Below, piece by piece: positions 27,376 through 37,051 of a stretch of DNA of 64,000 bases. The stretch covers positions 1-64,000 of the forward strand of contig JALHOE010000016.1 of the NCBI GenBank assembly GCA_022843175.1, in the 5' to 3' direction. Below the pieces are notes generated by a model that was given only the letters and a program-made list of their open reading frames with translations, was not told the origin of the DNA and searched no databases. The translations under genes were made by a program, and so were the position numbers. Numbering within the stretch: the stretch's first letter is position 1; every line of letters starts with the position of its first letter. The DNA is from Deltaproteobacteria bacterium. Lineage in GTDB: Bacteria; Myxococcota_A; Polyangia; Polyangiales; JADJMO01.

Positions 27376-28163
27376 CGAAACGTGGCGTCGCGATTGGGGC
27401 CGACCTCGAGCTCCTGGTAACACGCCTCGCAGACGATGCTGTGCTTGTCGAAGCCAGAGGTCGTGGCAGCGTCGACCAGCTCGTCGCAGACCTCGCAGCG
27501 CACGCGGCCCACGCCGGTCGTCACGCGTCGAGCCAAGCGGGGCAGGCAGCCGTCGCACACGATGCCGTATTGCGCGTGCGACGACGTGGTCGCCGGATCG
27601 ACGAACGCGTCGCACGCGCCGCACGCGATCCGCGCCTCGCCCGCGCGGGGCTTGCAGCGCGGGCACACGATTCCGTGCGCGGTCGCGGTGGTGGTCGAGG
27701 CGTCGACCAGCTGCTCGCAGAGCTCGCAGGAGATCCGTGCCCCGCCGCGCGAGCGCGTGCGCGAGCGCGCGCGTCGCGCGCGGGCCCTACCGTCGCCACG
27801 CCGCTCGTCGAGGGCGGCGTCGTCGGCGGCGGCGATCTGCTTCGTGAGCAGCGCGTGCCGCGTCAGCGTGTGCGCGGCGAAGCCCCCGGCCCCCCACCAC
27901 AGCACGGTCCACGACTCGAACGGCTGCGAGAGCGCGCGCAGCGTGAGGAACTCGCCGAGCATCATCGCGAAGAGCGCGAGTAGCCCGGCCTGGAGCGGGA
28001 GGTGCTGGTCTCGCTCGTCGTGCACGGCACGGCGCATGAGCGCGCCGATGGCGACCGCGAGCAGCAGCGCGATCGCGCCGTAGTGCGCCCCGAGGCGCCG
28101 CTCGCACAGAATCCAGGCTGCCACGCCGGCGAACGCCGAGAGTACGGCGAGCGCCCGCGCCAC
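27372..28163 (-). CDS. Membrane protein with three tandem Cys4 zinc ribbons
   Basis: A 263-residue protein with a GTG start. Four hydrophobic helices occupy about 1-105. A short Arg-rich linker follows ([14 protein letters not shown]), then three tandem repeats of about 37 residues: [12 protein letters not shown]...[20 protein letters not shown]...YGIVCDGC and [12 protein letters not shown]...HSIVCEAC. Each has the CxxC-x~20-CxxC layout of a zinc ribbon. The repeats face the cytoplasm if the Arg-rich loop follows the positive-inside rule. It is one base downstream of the clpX stop on the same strand, so it may be clpX-linked. Function unknown. Confidence 0.8.
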   Translation of the reverse strand: MARALAVLSAFAGVAAWILCERRLGAHYGAIALLLAVAIGALMRRAVHDERDQHLPLQAGLLALFAMMLGEFLTLRALSQPFESWTVLWWGAGGFAAHTLTRHALLTKQIAAADDAALDERRGDGRARARRARSRTRSRGGARISCELCEQLVDASTTTATAHGIVCPRCKPRAGEARIACGACDAFVDPATTSSHAQYGIVCDGCLPRLARRVTTGVGRVRCEVCDELVDAATTSGFDKHSIVCEACYQELEVGPNRDATFR

Positions 28164-28164
28164 G

Positions 28165-29424
<1,260 letters not shown>

Positions 29425-29601
29425 GTTGCCTCTCGAATCGCCCAAGCGCTCGGGCGCCGCTTACGTGTCAGAAAAGGTACCCCCCGGAGCGGGCACCATC
29501 AAGTTCCAGTGATGCCGGTTACGGCATCGCGGCTCGCACGCACAAGGTCGCGCCGGGCCGCGTCCGATCTCCTCGGGCGCTCGTGACGCGCCCGCAAGCC
29601 C

Positions 29602-30285
29602 TCACTTCTTGGTCGGCTCGGCCTTACCCACCGTCTTCTTGGGCGCGACGACTTCGTCGATGAGGCCGTACTCCTTGGCGTTGGGCGCGCTCATGTAATA
29701 GTCGCGCTCCATGTCCTGGCGGAGCTTGCCGCGATCCTGACCGGTCGCCTGCTGCAGGATGTCGGTGAGGCGCTCCTTGAGCGCCATGATCTCGCGCGCG
29801 TGGATCTCGATGTCGGTGGCCTGGCCGCGCACGCCGCCGAGCGGCTGGTGGATGAGCATGCGCGAGTTGGGGAGGCCGAAGCGGCGATTCTTCTGGCCCG
29901 CGGCGAGGATGACCGCGCCCATCGACGCGGCCTGGCCCAGGCAGGTGGTGGAGACCGCGCAGCGCACGTATTGCATGGTGTCGAAGATCGCGAGGCCGCT
30001 CGTGACCACGCCGCCGGGCGAGTTCACGTAGAGCATGATCTCCTTGTCCGGATCCTCGCTCTCGAGGAACAGCAGCTGGGCAATGACGATGTTGGCGACG
30101 TCGTCGTTGATCTCGGTGCCGAGGAAGACGATGCGGTCCTTGAGCAGGCGATCGAACACGCCCATCGCCCGCTCGCCGCGGTGGGTGGTCTCGATGATCG
30201 TCGGGTAGGGGATGAAGCCCTGCGTGCTGTCCTTCTCGAGGACGGCCATCGCTTCATCGCGGCGGGTGATGAATCGCTTGCTCAT
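29602..30285 (-). CDS. clpP: ClpP protease subunit
   Basis: A 227-residue ClpP. The catalytic Ser is in [11 protein letters not shown], the His in [12 protein letters not shown], and the Asp in the following helix region. [22 protein letters not shown] is the oligomer/substrate strand. It forms the tetradecameric proteolytic chamber. The C-terminal tail is Lys-rich ([12 protein letters not shown]). ATG 30285 has AAGGAC upstream. It lies between tig and clpX, the usual bacterial order. A cluster of palindromes precedes it. Confidence 0.97.
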   Translation of the reverse strand: MSKRFITRRDEAMAVLEKDSTQGFIPYPTIIETTHRGERAMGVFDRLLKDRIVFLGTEINDDVANIVIAQLLFLESEDPDKEIMLYVNSPGGVVTSGLAIFDTMQYVRCAVSTTCLGQAASMGAVILAAGQKNRRFGLPNSRMLIHQPLGGVRGQATDIEIHAREIMALKERLTDILQQATGQDRGKLRQDMERDYYMSAPNAKEYGLIDEVVAPKKTVGKAEPTKK

Positions 30286-30324
30286 GGAAGGTCCTTGTAG
30301 TGCGGGTCGGGTCGGGCGGCCAGC

Positions 30325-30365
30325 TTGCATGCAACGCCCGGGACGTCCCGGGATTTCCCCGGGAA
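30325..30365. promoter_or_regulatory. Cluster of perfect palindromes upstream of clpP
   Basis: Three perfect palindromes occur within 41 bases: TTGCATGCAA (30325-30334), CCCGGGACGTCCCGGG (30337-30352) and TCCCCGGGGA (30356-30365). They lie 40-80 bp before the clpP start, in the gap after tig. They could be operator sites or simply strong DNA/RNA structures. No known binding motif was recognised. Confidence 0.35.
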
Positions 30366-30428
30366 GACCGCAAGCTTGGTCACAGCGCGGCGGTCGCGCA
30401 CCTAGCCGTTCGGGCAGGCACGCGGGGC

Positions 30429-30478
30429 AAAAACGTATCGCGCCGCGGCCCGATCGTGAGACAGGGGCCCGCGGCGCG
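30429..30478 (-). terminator. Intrinsic terminator after tig
   Basis: Read leftwards after the tig stop at 30496, arms of 13-14 bases (CGCGCCGCGGGCCC against GGGCCGCGGCGCG, one bulge) are followed five bases later by five T's. This fits a Rho-independent terminator for tig, and suggests that clpP has its own promoter. Confidence 0.7.
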
Positions 30479-30495
30479 AGAGTGACGAGGGGCGA

Positions 30496-31773
30496 TCAGC
30501 CCTCTTTCTTCGGCTCCACTTCCTTGACGGTGGCCTTGGCGATCAGCAGGTCGAGGACCTTGTCCTCGAGGATCATGCCGATCAGCATCTGACGGCGCTG
30601 CGGGTCGCGGTACTCGGCGCGCAGACGGGCGACGTTCTTGCCCGTCTCCTCGGCGAGCTCGGCGAGGCCCTTCTCGATGTCCTCGTCGCCGACGGTGACG
30701 TTGTTCAGCTTCGCGATCTCCGCCATGAGCAAACCGGCGCGGACCTTGACCTCGCTGTCGACCTGCAGCTGGCGCTCGAGCTCGCTGCTCATCTGGAGGT
30801 TCTGGCCGCCGCGGCGCGCCTGCTGACGAAGCTCCTGCAGCGTGAGCTGCATCTGCTGCTGCACGAGCGAGGGGGGCGCCTCGACCGGGTTCGCGTTGAC
30901 GAGCGCGGCGACGAGGTTGGTGACGAGCGTCTGCTCGGCCTGGTCGTTGAGCTGCTTCTCGAGCTTCTTCTTGGTGTCCTCGTTGAGGGCGGCGAGGTTC
31001 GCGTACTCGCCGACGTCCTTGGCGAACTCGTCGTCGAGGGCGGGGAGCTTGCGCTCCTTCACTTCCTTGAGCTCGATGCTGAACTTCGCGACCTTGCCGC
31101 GGAGCGCGGGGTTCGCGTGCTCGGCGGGGAACGTGACGTCGACGTCCTTCTGGTCGCCGACCTTCGCGCCGCGGATCGCGTCCTCGAGCTCCTTGACGAG
31201 CTTGCCCTCGCCGAGGTCGGCGGTGACGCCCTTGCCGGAGTCGAGCTGCTTGCCGTCGACCGTGGCGGAGAAGTCGATCGTGACGTGGTCGCCGTCCTTG
31301 GCGGCGCGCTCGGCCGGCTGCAGGGTCGCGTGCGCCTTGCGGAGGCCCTCGACGGCCTGCTTCACGTCGTCGTCGCTCACCGAGTGCTTGGGCTTCTCGG
31401 CCTCGAGTCCCTCCCACTTGAGGTTGGCGATCTCGGGCTTCACCTCGAAGCGCGCCTTGTATTTGAGCGCCGCGTTCGGCGCGGCCGACTCGACCTCGAC
31501 GCGCGGCTGCGAGAGGGGCTGCACGTTCTTCTCGGAGAGCGCCTGGTTGAGCGTCTCGTCGACGAGCTTGCTCGCGACGTCGTTGAGGACGGCGCCTCCG
31601 TAGAGATGGGTGAGCACCTCGCGCGGAGCCTTGCCCGGCCGGAAGCCCTTCACGCGCGCGCGCTTCGCGAGGTCGAGGAAGGCCTTGTCCATCTCCTTCT
31701 TCACGCGATCGGTCTCGACGGTGACGGAGAACTCCATGAGAACGGGGGTGAGCTGCGCGACCTGGACTTCCAT
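30496..31773 (-). CDS. tig: Trigger factor
   Basis: A 425-residue ribosome-associated chaperone. The N-terminal ribosome-binding signature is GFRPGKAPREVL (about 50-61). The central PPIase/FKBP-like domain contains DGDHVTIDFSATVDGKQLDSGKG. The C-terminal helical arms are long and Lys/Glu-rich (NEDTKKKLEKQLNDQAEQ). The start ATG 31773 (MEVQVAQLTPVL) has GGAAG upstream and fits the family; a longer in-frame TTG start at 31857 would add 28 low-complexity residues and is disfavoured. It is followed by its own terminator, then clpP and clpX. Confidence 0.96.
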   Translation of the reverse strand: MEVQVAQLTPVLMEFSVTVETDRVKKEMDKAFLDLAKRARVKGFRPGKAPREVLTHLYGGAVLNDVASKLVDETLNQALSEKNVQPLSQPRVEVESAAPNAALKYKARFEVKPEIANLKWEGLEAEKPKHSVSDDDVKQAVEGLRKAHATLQPAERAAKDGDHVTIDFSATVDGKQLDSGKGVTADLGEGKLVKELEDAIRGAKVGDQKDVDVTFPAEHANPALRGKVAKFSIELKEVKERKLPALDDEFAKDVGEYANLAALNEDTKKKLEKQLNDQAEQTLVTNLVAALVNANPVEAPPSLVQQQMQLTLQELRQQARRGGQNLQMSSELERQLQVDSEVKVRAGLLMAEIAKLNNVTVGDEDIEKGLAELAEETGKNVARLRAEYRDPQRRQMLIGMILEDKVLDLLIAKATVKEVEPKKEG

Positions 31774-31867
31774 GGCTTCCACTTGCACCTTCGAGATTGG
31801 GCGGCCGCTCGGGCCGCGGGGGGCGCGAACCTTGGTCGGGGTCGCCGTAGCTGTCAATTCCGCCCGA

Positions 31868-31909
31868 CAAAAAAGGGTTCGCCCCGCTGGTTGAGGCGAC
31901 CAGCGGGGC
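31868..31909 (-). terminator. Intrinsic terminator after the two small genes
   Basis: Read leftwards, GCCCCGCTGGT and ACCAGCGGGGC form a perfect 11-bp stem with a 7-base loop, followed by GAACCC and a run of six T's (31868-31874 region). It ends the transcript of the 60- and 46-residue genes and separates them from tig. Confidence 0.85.
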
Positions 31910-31963
31910 GACAGACGGGGCGAAGAATAAGATAAGTTGATTATGTAAGCGGAGAAGGACGGC

Positions 31964-32104
31964 TCACTCCTCTTCTTCGTCGGCGTCGACCTCGCTGTCG
32001 AAGGAGGTCTCCTCGATCAGGTCGTCGAGGCTGAAGCCGATCCGGCCCGGCTTGAGCTCCTCGCGCTCGAACTCTTCAAAGCTTCGGTAGAAGGAAGGAC
32101 GCAT
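31964..32104 (-). CDS. Small acidic protein, 46 residues
   Basis: A short gene with a good ribosome site (TTGAGG, seven bases before the ATG). The product starts MRPSFYRSFEEFEREELKPG and continues RIGFSLDDLIEE, then an acidic tail ending DADEEEE. It is strongly acidic, probably with an N-terminal helix and a disordered tail. A typical third-base GC pattern and a downstream terminator (31868-31909) support it as real. It lies nine bases after another small gene (32113-32295), forming a two-gene operon divergent from parA. It is not a family I can name. Confidence 0.7.
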   Translation of the reverse strand: MRPSFYRSFEEFEREELKPGRIGFSLDDLIEETSFDSEVDADEEEE

Positions 32105-32112
32105 CGTTGACC

Positions 32113-32295
32113 TCAAAGACGTGAGGGGTGGCGTGAGTGGTGAGCGCGAAGGTCGAGGACCTGCGCGAGGCGGGCGGGAGTGACGGGCGGCGATGCGAGC
32201 CAGAACGCGTTCGTCATCAGCTGAGCGCGGCGGGCCTCGGTCGGGTCGTTCGCGGTCAGCAGGTTGATGAATCGAGTGCGGCGCTGGTTCGTCAT
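32113..32295 (-). CDS. Small basic protein, 60 residues
   Basis: Starts at ATG 32295, with TAGGTGA spaced four bases upstream. The product, beginning MTNQRRTRFINLLTANDPTE, is basic and predicted helical, with a PPVTPARLAQVLDLRAHHSRH end that looks like a short helix-turn-helix half but is too small to be sure. It precedes the 46-residue acidic gene in the same transcript. A basic and an acidic small protein encoded together might bind each other; this is speculation. It is divergent from parA, sharing a 120-bp promoter region. Confidence 0.6.
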   Translation of the reverse strand: MTNQRRTRFINLLTANDPTEARRAQLMTNAFWLASPPVTPARLAQVLDLRAHHSRHPSRL

Positions 32296-32415
32296 ACGTT
32301 CACCTACATCTGCGCACACACTCTCACAGGATCGTCAAACGGAAAAAGAAACGACAAACCGCGACCGGGCAGCGAGTGATTGCGGCGCTTGGGGGCGCGG
32401 GATACCCGCCTCGCC

Positions 32416-33228
32416 GTGTCGATCGTCGCGGTGGTCAACCAGAAGGGCGGGGTGGGGAAGACCACGACCGCGGTGAACCTCGCCGCGTCGGTGGCCGTCG
32501 CCGAGGTGCCCACGCTGCTCGTCGACCTCGACCCGCAGGGAAACGCGTCGAGCGGCGTCGGCGTGCCGCCGCGCTCGATCACCCGCTCGATCTACGAGTG
32601 CCTGATCGGCAGCGCGAGCTTCGACGACATCGTGGTGAAGACCGCCGTCCCGAACCTCGATCTCCTCCCCGCGACGCGCGATCTCGTCGCCGTGGAGATG
32701 GAGCTGGTCGACGAGGCCGATCGCGCCGAGCGGCTCGCCCGTGTGCTGCACGCCGCCATGGAGAGCGGCCGCCGCTACGAGCACATCTTCATCGACTGTC
32801 CGCCGTCGCTCGGTCTCCTCACGGTCAACGCGCTCGCCGCGGCCACGCGCGTGCTGGTGCCGCTCCAGGGCGAGTACTACGCGCTCGAGGGCCTCACCTA
32901 CCTGATGGACACCATCGACCGCGTGAAGCGGAGCCTGAACCCCGAGCTCGAGCTCGACGGGCTCGTGCTCACGATGTTCGACCCGCGGAGCAACCTCGCC
33001 CAGCAGGTGGCCGAGGAGGTGAAGCGTCACTTCTACGTGTATCGCGCGGTCATTCCCCGCAACGTGCGCCTGTCCGAGGCGCCGTCGCACGGCAAGCCCA
33101 TCCTCCTCTACGACGCGCGCGCCAAGGGTTGCGAGGCCTACCTCGCGCTCGCCCGAGAGTTCCTCGCGCGGCAACGCGGCGAGCAGGCGGAAGACGAGCC
33201 GGCCGCAGATGCCGCGGAGGAGTCATGA
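32416..33228 (+). CDS. parA: ParA chromosome-partitioning ATPase
   Basis: A 270-residue ParA/Soj (MinD-like ATPase). The deviant Walker A KGGVGKTTTAVNLA sits at the very N-terminus (about 10-23), with DLDPQGNAS and IDCPPSLGLLT as Walker A'/B. VIPRNVRLSEAPSHGKPI is the C-terminal signature. It lacks an N-terminal HTH, so it is of the chromosomal (type Ib-like) kind. GTG 32416 fits the short N-terminus of the family. It binds DNA non-specifically in the ATP state and moves ParB-parS complexes. Its stop overlaps the parB start (ATGA). Confidence 0.97.
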   Translation: MSIVAVVNQKGGVGKTTTAVNLAASVAVAEVPTLLVDLDPQGNASSGVGVPPRSITRSIYECLIGSASFDDIVVKTAVPNLDLLPATRDLVAVEMELVDEADRAERLARVLHAAMESGRRYEHIFIDCPPSLGLLTVNALAAATRVLVPLQGEYYALEGLTYLMDTIDRVKRSLNPELELDGLVLTMFDPRSNLAQQVAEEVKRHFYVYRAVIPRNVRLSEAPSHGKPILLYDARAKGCEAYLALAREFLARQRGEQAEDEPAADAAEES

Positions 33229-34133
33229 GCGACAAACCCGCAGAGCCCCGCCGCGCGCTCGGCCGGGGCCTCGACGCGCTCCTGCCGGTCGCCGCCGAGA
33301 AGGCGCCTGCCGGCTTCGGCGAGCGGAGCGTGTTCACCTGCCCGATCGAGCGAATCGTCCCGATGAAGGGGCAGCCGCGCCAGCACTTCGACGAGCGCGC
33401 GCTCGAGGAGCTCACGAGCTCGATCCGCGCGGTCGGTCTGCTCGAGCCGCTCGTCGTGCGCAAGATGCCGGCGACGCCGGGCGCGCCGCCCACGATGCGC
33501 GATCGCTACGAGCTCATCGCCGGCGAGCGGCGGTGGCGCGCCGCGCAGCGCGCCGGTCTCAAGGACGTCCTCGTGGTCGTGAAGGACGTCTCGCCCGCCG
33601 CGGCGTTCGAGCTCGCGATGATCGAGAACGTCCAGCGCGAGGACCTCAACCCGATCGAGCTGGCCGAGGCGTTCTCCCGCCTGATCAAGGAACACAACTA
33701 CACGCAGGAGAAGCTCGCGGAGCGGATCGGCAAGGACCGCACCACGATCGCCAACTCGCTGCGCCTGCTCCGGCTCCCGGTCACCGTGCGCGAACGCGTC
33801 ATCCGGGGCGAGCTGACCGAGGGGCACGCGCGCGCGCTCCTTCAGGTGGGCGACGACGGCGAGCTGCAGAAGCTCGCCGACAAGGTCGTGCGCGGGCGGC
33901 TCAGCGTGCGACAGACCGAGCAGCTGGCGCGGGCGAGCAAGGGCTCGGGCAAGCCCTCCGCCGACGCCCCTGCGCAGAAGAGCGCTTCGGTCCGAGATCT
34001 CGAGCGGAGACTCTCCATCGCCCTCGGCACCAAGTGCGAGGTCCGCGATCAGGGCGGAAAGGGCGAGGTCGCCATCCACTACGCCTCGCTCGACGCGCTC
34101 GACGAGGTCCTCAATAAGATCTTAAAGGCGTGA
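33225..34133 (+). CDS. parB: ParB chromosome-partitioning protein
   Basis: A 302-residue ParB/Spo0J. The N-terminal RRALGRGLDALLP is the ParA-interacting peptide. The CTPase/ParB core has the GERRWRAA motif and ENVQREDLNPIELAEAF. A helix-turn-helix (NYTQEKLAERIGKDRTTIANSLRLLRLP) binds parS, and the C-terminal 40 residues form the dimer zipper. ATG 33225 has GGAGGAG upstream and overlaps the parA stop. I saw no parS-like site (a TGTTTCACGTGAAACA type) in this window. It is next to tig rather than to rsmG/mnmG. Confidence 0.97.
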   Translation: MSDKPAEPRRALGRGLDALLPVAAEKAPAGFGERSVFTCPIERIVPMKGQPRQHFDERALEELTSSIRAVGLLEPLVVRKMPATPGAPPTMRDRYELIAGERRWRAAQRAGLKDVLVVVKDVSPAAAFELAMIENVQREDLNPIELAEAFSRLIKEHNYTQEKLAERIGKDRTTIANSLRLLRLPVTVRERVIRGELTEGHARALLQVGDDGELQKLADKVVRGRLSVRQTEQLARASKGSGKPSADAPAQKSASVRDLERRLSIALGTKCEVRDQGGKGEVAIHYASLDALDEVLNKILKA

Positions 34134-34200
34134 TCTTAGATGCCGGCCTGAATCGCGCGCGTACCCTCCCGTCTGACTCGAACCCAAAGGGAGGTTATGC

Positions 34201-34482
34201 ATGAACGCTTGGAAGCTCACGTCGTTTGCCCTCGGCACCGCGCTCGCCGTCACCATCGGCACCTCGTCGATCGGTCTCGTCCGCGCCGATCAGCCGCAGC
34301 CCAACATGAAGAAGGCGCTCACCGAGCTCGAGGACGCGCGTGAGGCCCTCAAGAAGGCCACGCCGGACAAGGGCGGTCACCGCGTGAAGGCGATCAAGTT
34401 GATCAACGACGCGATCGACGAGGTCAACGCCGGCATCAAGTGGGACGACGAGAACAAGTCGAAGGACGAGAAGAAGAAGTAG
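34201..34482 (+). CDS. Small exported helical protein
   Basis: A 93-residue protein with a strong ribosome site (GGGAGG, six bases before the ATG). The signal peptide is MNAWKLTSFALGTALAVTIG and cleavage is likely after about 30 (VRA-DQ). The mature part is a Lys/Glu-rich helix pair (NMKKALTELEDAREALKKATPDKGGHRVKAIKLINDAIDEVNAGI), similar in look to small periplasmic four-helix or metal-binding proteins. It ends in a Lys-rich tail. Convergent with the flavodoxin gene, with no gap. Function unknown. Confidence 0.8.
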   Translation: MNAWKLTSFALGTALAVTIGTSSIGLVRADQPQPNMKKALTELEDAREALKKATPDKGGHRVKAIKLINDAIDEVNAGIKWDDENKSKDEKKK

Positions 34483-35019
34483 TCACCGAGCCGCGCGCGG
34501 TCCGCCGCCATTCGTTGGCTCGGCGGCGGCCGCCACGGGAATGCGCAACGCGTTGGCGAAGCGCATCACCTCGGTTCGGTATCGGGGTGAGCGGAGGTCG
34601 CGCTCGCGGAGGATCATCGCGGTGCGCGGCGCGCGGCCCGCGAGGCGTTGTAGCTCGGCGAGCACGCGGTCGCCGCCGGTACCCCCGCAGGTGCAGTAGA
34701 AGGCCACGTCGCGCAATTCCTTCGCGTGCTGCCGCAGCCAGCTGCGCACGGGCGTCGACACCCCCAGGTTCCAGGTCGGCGTCCCCACCACGACCAGGTC
34801 GTAGCTCGACGGGTCGTGGGGCGTGCTCGCGAGGGCGGGCAGCGTCCCGGTCACCGACTCGAGCGAGCACCGCATGTAGCCGCGCAGGCCGTCGCGCGAG
34901 GCGCCGAGCGGCACGAGATCCTCGCGGTCTGCGTCGACCAGTTGCGCGATCGCGGCCGCGACGTCGCGCGTGTTGCCGGTGCGGGAGTAGCTGACGATGA
35001 GGATGCGCGGCCTTGCCAT
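34483..35019 (-). CDS. Flavodoxin-like protein
   Basis: A 178-residue flavodoxin/NAD(P)H:quinone oxidoreductase-like protein. The FMN phosphate loop is SYSRTGNTRDVA (about 10-21), and the second loop region is VVVGTPTWNLGVSTPVRSWL. A Cys-x-Cys (FYCTCGGTGGDRV) sits where the third FMN loop lies. It has no signal peptide. It may serve as a redox carrier or in menaquinone/protoporphyrin-type oxidation. It is followed downstream by the small exported protein gene (convergent), and upstream by a broken gene on the same strand. Confidence 0.85.
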   Translation of the reverse strand: MARPRILIVSYSRTGNTRDVAAAIAQLVDADREDLVPLGASRDGLRGYMRCSLESVTGTLPALASTPHDPSSYDLVVVGTPTWNLGVSTPVRSWLRQHAKELRDVAFYCTCGGTGGDRVLAELQRLAGRAPRTAMILRERDLRSPRYRTEVMRFANALRIPVAAAAEPTNGGGPRAAR

Positions 35020-35028
35020 GCCGCTCGC

Positions 35029-35570
35029 TCAGCAGGTCGCGTGCCGAGGCGGGAGGAGCGCGAGCGCCCCGTCGGGCGCGAGGCTCGTCGCGAGCATCAC
35101 TTCGTTGATGTCCCGGTGCTCGAGCCAGCTCGACGCGAGGCGATGATCGGCGCGACACCAGTAGCCGACGATCGCCTCGCCCAGCTCACGGTAGCGCCGC
35201 AGGTCTTGCAGGGCGGGATCGCCGGCGAGCGACGAGGCGGCGATCGCGGGCAGCCCGGCGAGGCCGATGGCGAGGCCGAGCTCGCGGAACGCCAGGCGCG
35301 CCTCCGAGCCTCCCCGAAGCTCTCCGCGCGAAATGACCCGCGAGAGGCCGCGCGAGGCGGCGACGAGGAGCGCCGACGCGAGCGACGGGTGCACGTCGAG
35401 CTGCGCGAGGCGGCTCGCGTCCATGAGCAAGCCGCCGATGCCGAGCGGGTCGGTGGTGGTGAGCGAATCGCGCGCGATCAGAGATACCGACGCGGAGGGC
35501 CGCCGCCGACGAGACCGGTTCGCTCGGCGAAGGTCTGCATCAACGCGACGGCGTGCGCGATCCGGTCCAT
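35029..35570 (-). pseudogene. Gene with internal deletion (large unknown-function protein remnant)
   Basis: Two pieces of what looks like one gene lie next to each other in different frames. The 5' piece starts at ATG 35570 with a good AGGTGG site and reads MDRIAHAVALMQTFAERTGL, then PPRRYL, and hits a stop at 35478. The 3' piece, to 35029, reads LTTTDPLGIGGLLMDASRLAQL ... ARLAFRELGLAIGL ... HRDINEVMLATSLAPDG. From memory, these are the two ends of a conserved protein of roughly 400 residues with a six-hairpin look. The middle (about 200 residues) is absent. So I read it as a deletion pseudogene; a fresh start at ATG 35424 could still make the C-terminal part. Confidence 0.55.
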
Positions 35571-35624
35571 GGCGGCCCACCTGCAATGCGCGTGCGTGGC
35601 GCGACGATTGCTCTTCTCTCGGGC

Positions 35625-36392
35625 ATGGATCGCAGAGCGTTCGTGATCTCGATCCCGCCGGTGCTCGCCGCCGTCGCGTGTCGCCGCGTCGACCGGGCAC
35701 AGAACGGAGCACCCGCGATGAGCACACATCCCAGCGCTGTGGGCGGGGGCCCCGCGACCCCGGTGACGGATGCGCGACGTGCGCGGTTGATCGACGACCT
35801 CGTTCTGGACGGGACGTTGAAGACGCCGCGGGTGATCGCTGCGATGCGCGCCGTCCCGCGGCACGCGTTCCTGCCGGACACGCTGGCGAGCGAGGCCTAC
35901 GCCGATCGGGCGCTGCCGATCGGGCACGGGCAGACGATCTCGCAGCCCACGGTGGTGGCGATGATGACCGAGGCCCTCGAGCTCGCGCCCGAGCATCGCG
36001 TCCTCGAGATCGGGACCGGCTCCGGCTACCAAGCGGCGATCCTGAGCCTGCTCTGCCGAGAGGTCTTCACCATCGAGATCGTCGCCCCGCTCGCCGAGGA
36101 GGCCTCGGAGCGCCTCGAACGGCTCGGGTATCGGAACGTGCGCGTACGCGCGGGGGATGGGTACGGCGGCTGGCCGGACCGGGCGCCGTTCGATCGCGTC
36201 GTCATGACGGCGGCGCCGCCGCAGATCCCGCAGAAGCTGCTCGACCAGCTCGCCGATCCCGGCGTGCTGGTCGGGCCGGTCGGCGATCCCGGTTGGATCC
36301 AAGCGCTCGTTCGCGTCCGCAAGCTCGCCGGCAAGTATCGGGAAGAACGCCTGACCTCGGTGCGCTTCGTACCGATGGTGCCGGGCCCTTGA
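35625..36392 (+). CDS. pcm: Protein-L-isoaspartate O-methyltransferase with export signal
   Basis: A 255-residue protein. The catalytic part is a standard PCMT: VPRHAFLPDTL, GHGQTISQPTVVAMMTEAL, then the SAM-binding VLEIGTGSGYQAAILS and RVVMTAAPPQIPQKLLDQL. It methylates isoaspartyl residues to start repair of aged proteins. The first 40 residues look like a signal/lipoprotein sequence (RRAFVISIPPVLAAVAC), so a periplasmic or lipid-anchored form is predicted; most Pcm enzymes are cytoplasmic, but exported ones are known. It is followed 5 bp later by the SagB-like gene. Start ATG 35625. Confidence 0.92.
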   Translation: MDRRAFVISIPPVLAAVACRRVDRAQNGAPAMSTHPSAVGGGPATPVTDARRARLIDDLVLDGTLKTPRVIAAMRAVPRHAFLPDTLASEAYADRALPIGHGQTISQPTVVAMMTEALELAPEHRVLEIGTGSGYQAAILSLLCREVFTIEIVAPLAEEASERLERLGYRNVRVRAGDGYGGWPDRAPFDRVVMTAAPPQIPQKLLDQLADPGVLVGPVGDPGWIQALVRVRKLAGKYREERLTSVRFVPMVPGP

Positions 36393-36397
36393 GCGCC

Positions 36398-37048
36398 ATG
36401 TTCGCGCGCTGGGTGGGACCGCTCCTCGTCGCGGCCTGCGGACGCGTCGACGCGGCGCCGCCGACGCAGGGCACGACCGCGCTGACGCCGCCTGCGACGT
36501 CGGGCTCGATCGCGCTCGAGCGCGCGCTCGCAGGGCGCCGATCGAGCCGCGCATTCGGTGCGCCGATCGCGCCTGGCGAGCTCTCGCAGCTGCTGTGGGC
36601 CGCGCAGGGGGTCACCGAGCCCGCGACCGGCAAGCGCACTGCCCCATCGGCCGGCGCGCTCTATCCGCTCGACGTGTACGTCGCGCGCGCGGACGGGATC
36701 TTCCTCTACCGCCCGGACAAGCACGCGCTCGACAAGCTCGGCGCAGCGGACAAAAGGGCCGCGATCGCGAAGGCGTCGCTCGATCAGGAGGCGGTGCGCG
36801 CGGCGCCGACCCTGATCGTCCTGACGGGCACCGCGGCGCGTCTCCGGCCCAAGTACCTCGAGCGCAGCGAGCGCTACATGTTCCTCGAGGCCGGCCACGC
36901 TGCGCAGAACCTGCTCTTGCAGGCGCACGCGCTCGGGATCGCGGCAGTGCCGATTGGTGCGTTCGACGACGAGGCCGTCCGCGCGGCGATCGCGGCTCCG
37001 CCCGGGGCGACGCCGCTGTACGTCATCCCTGTCGCGCACACGCCCTGA
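36398..37048 (+). CDS. SagB-type nitroreductase-like lipoprotein
   Basis: A 216-residue protein. The signal sequence has a possible lipobox (LLVAAC). The domain is the SagB-type nitroreductase fold: ALAGRRSSRAFG, then LSQLLWAAQGVT, the conserved APSAGALYPLDVYV and C-terminal LLLQAHALGIAAVPIGAFDD. SagB-type enzymes bind FMN and oxidise azolines in peptide modification. This stand-alone exported version without SagC/D partners is of unknown use. It follows pcm with a 5-bp gap and is probably co-transcribed. It is convergent with the small gene at 37052. Confidence 0.88.
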   Translation: MFARWVGPLLVAACGRVDAAPPTQGTTALTPPATSGSIALERALAGRRSSRAFGAPIAPGELSQLLWAAQGVTEPATGKRTAPSAGALYPLDVYVARADGIFLYRPDKHALDKLGAADKRAAIAKASLDQEAVRAAPTLIVLTGTAARLRPKYLERSERYMFLEAGHAAQNLLLQAHALGIAAVPIGAFDDEAVRAAIAAPPGATPLYVIPVAHTP

Positions 37049-37051
37049 GCG

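Noticed and set aside
32296-32415. Possible origin or parS site beside parAB
   Set aside because: No DnaA-box cluster and no TGTTTCACGTGAAACA-like sequence was seen there or elsewhere in the window.
34115-34138. TAAGATC...GATCTTA inverted repeat at the parB stop
   Set aside because: Seven-base arms with no T-run; too weak to call a terminator or operator.
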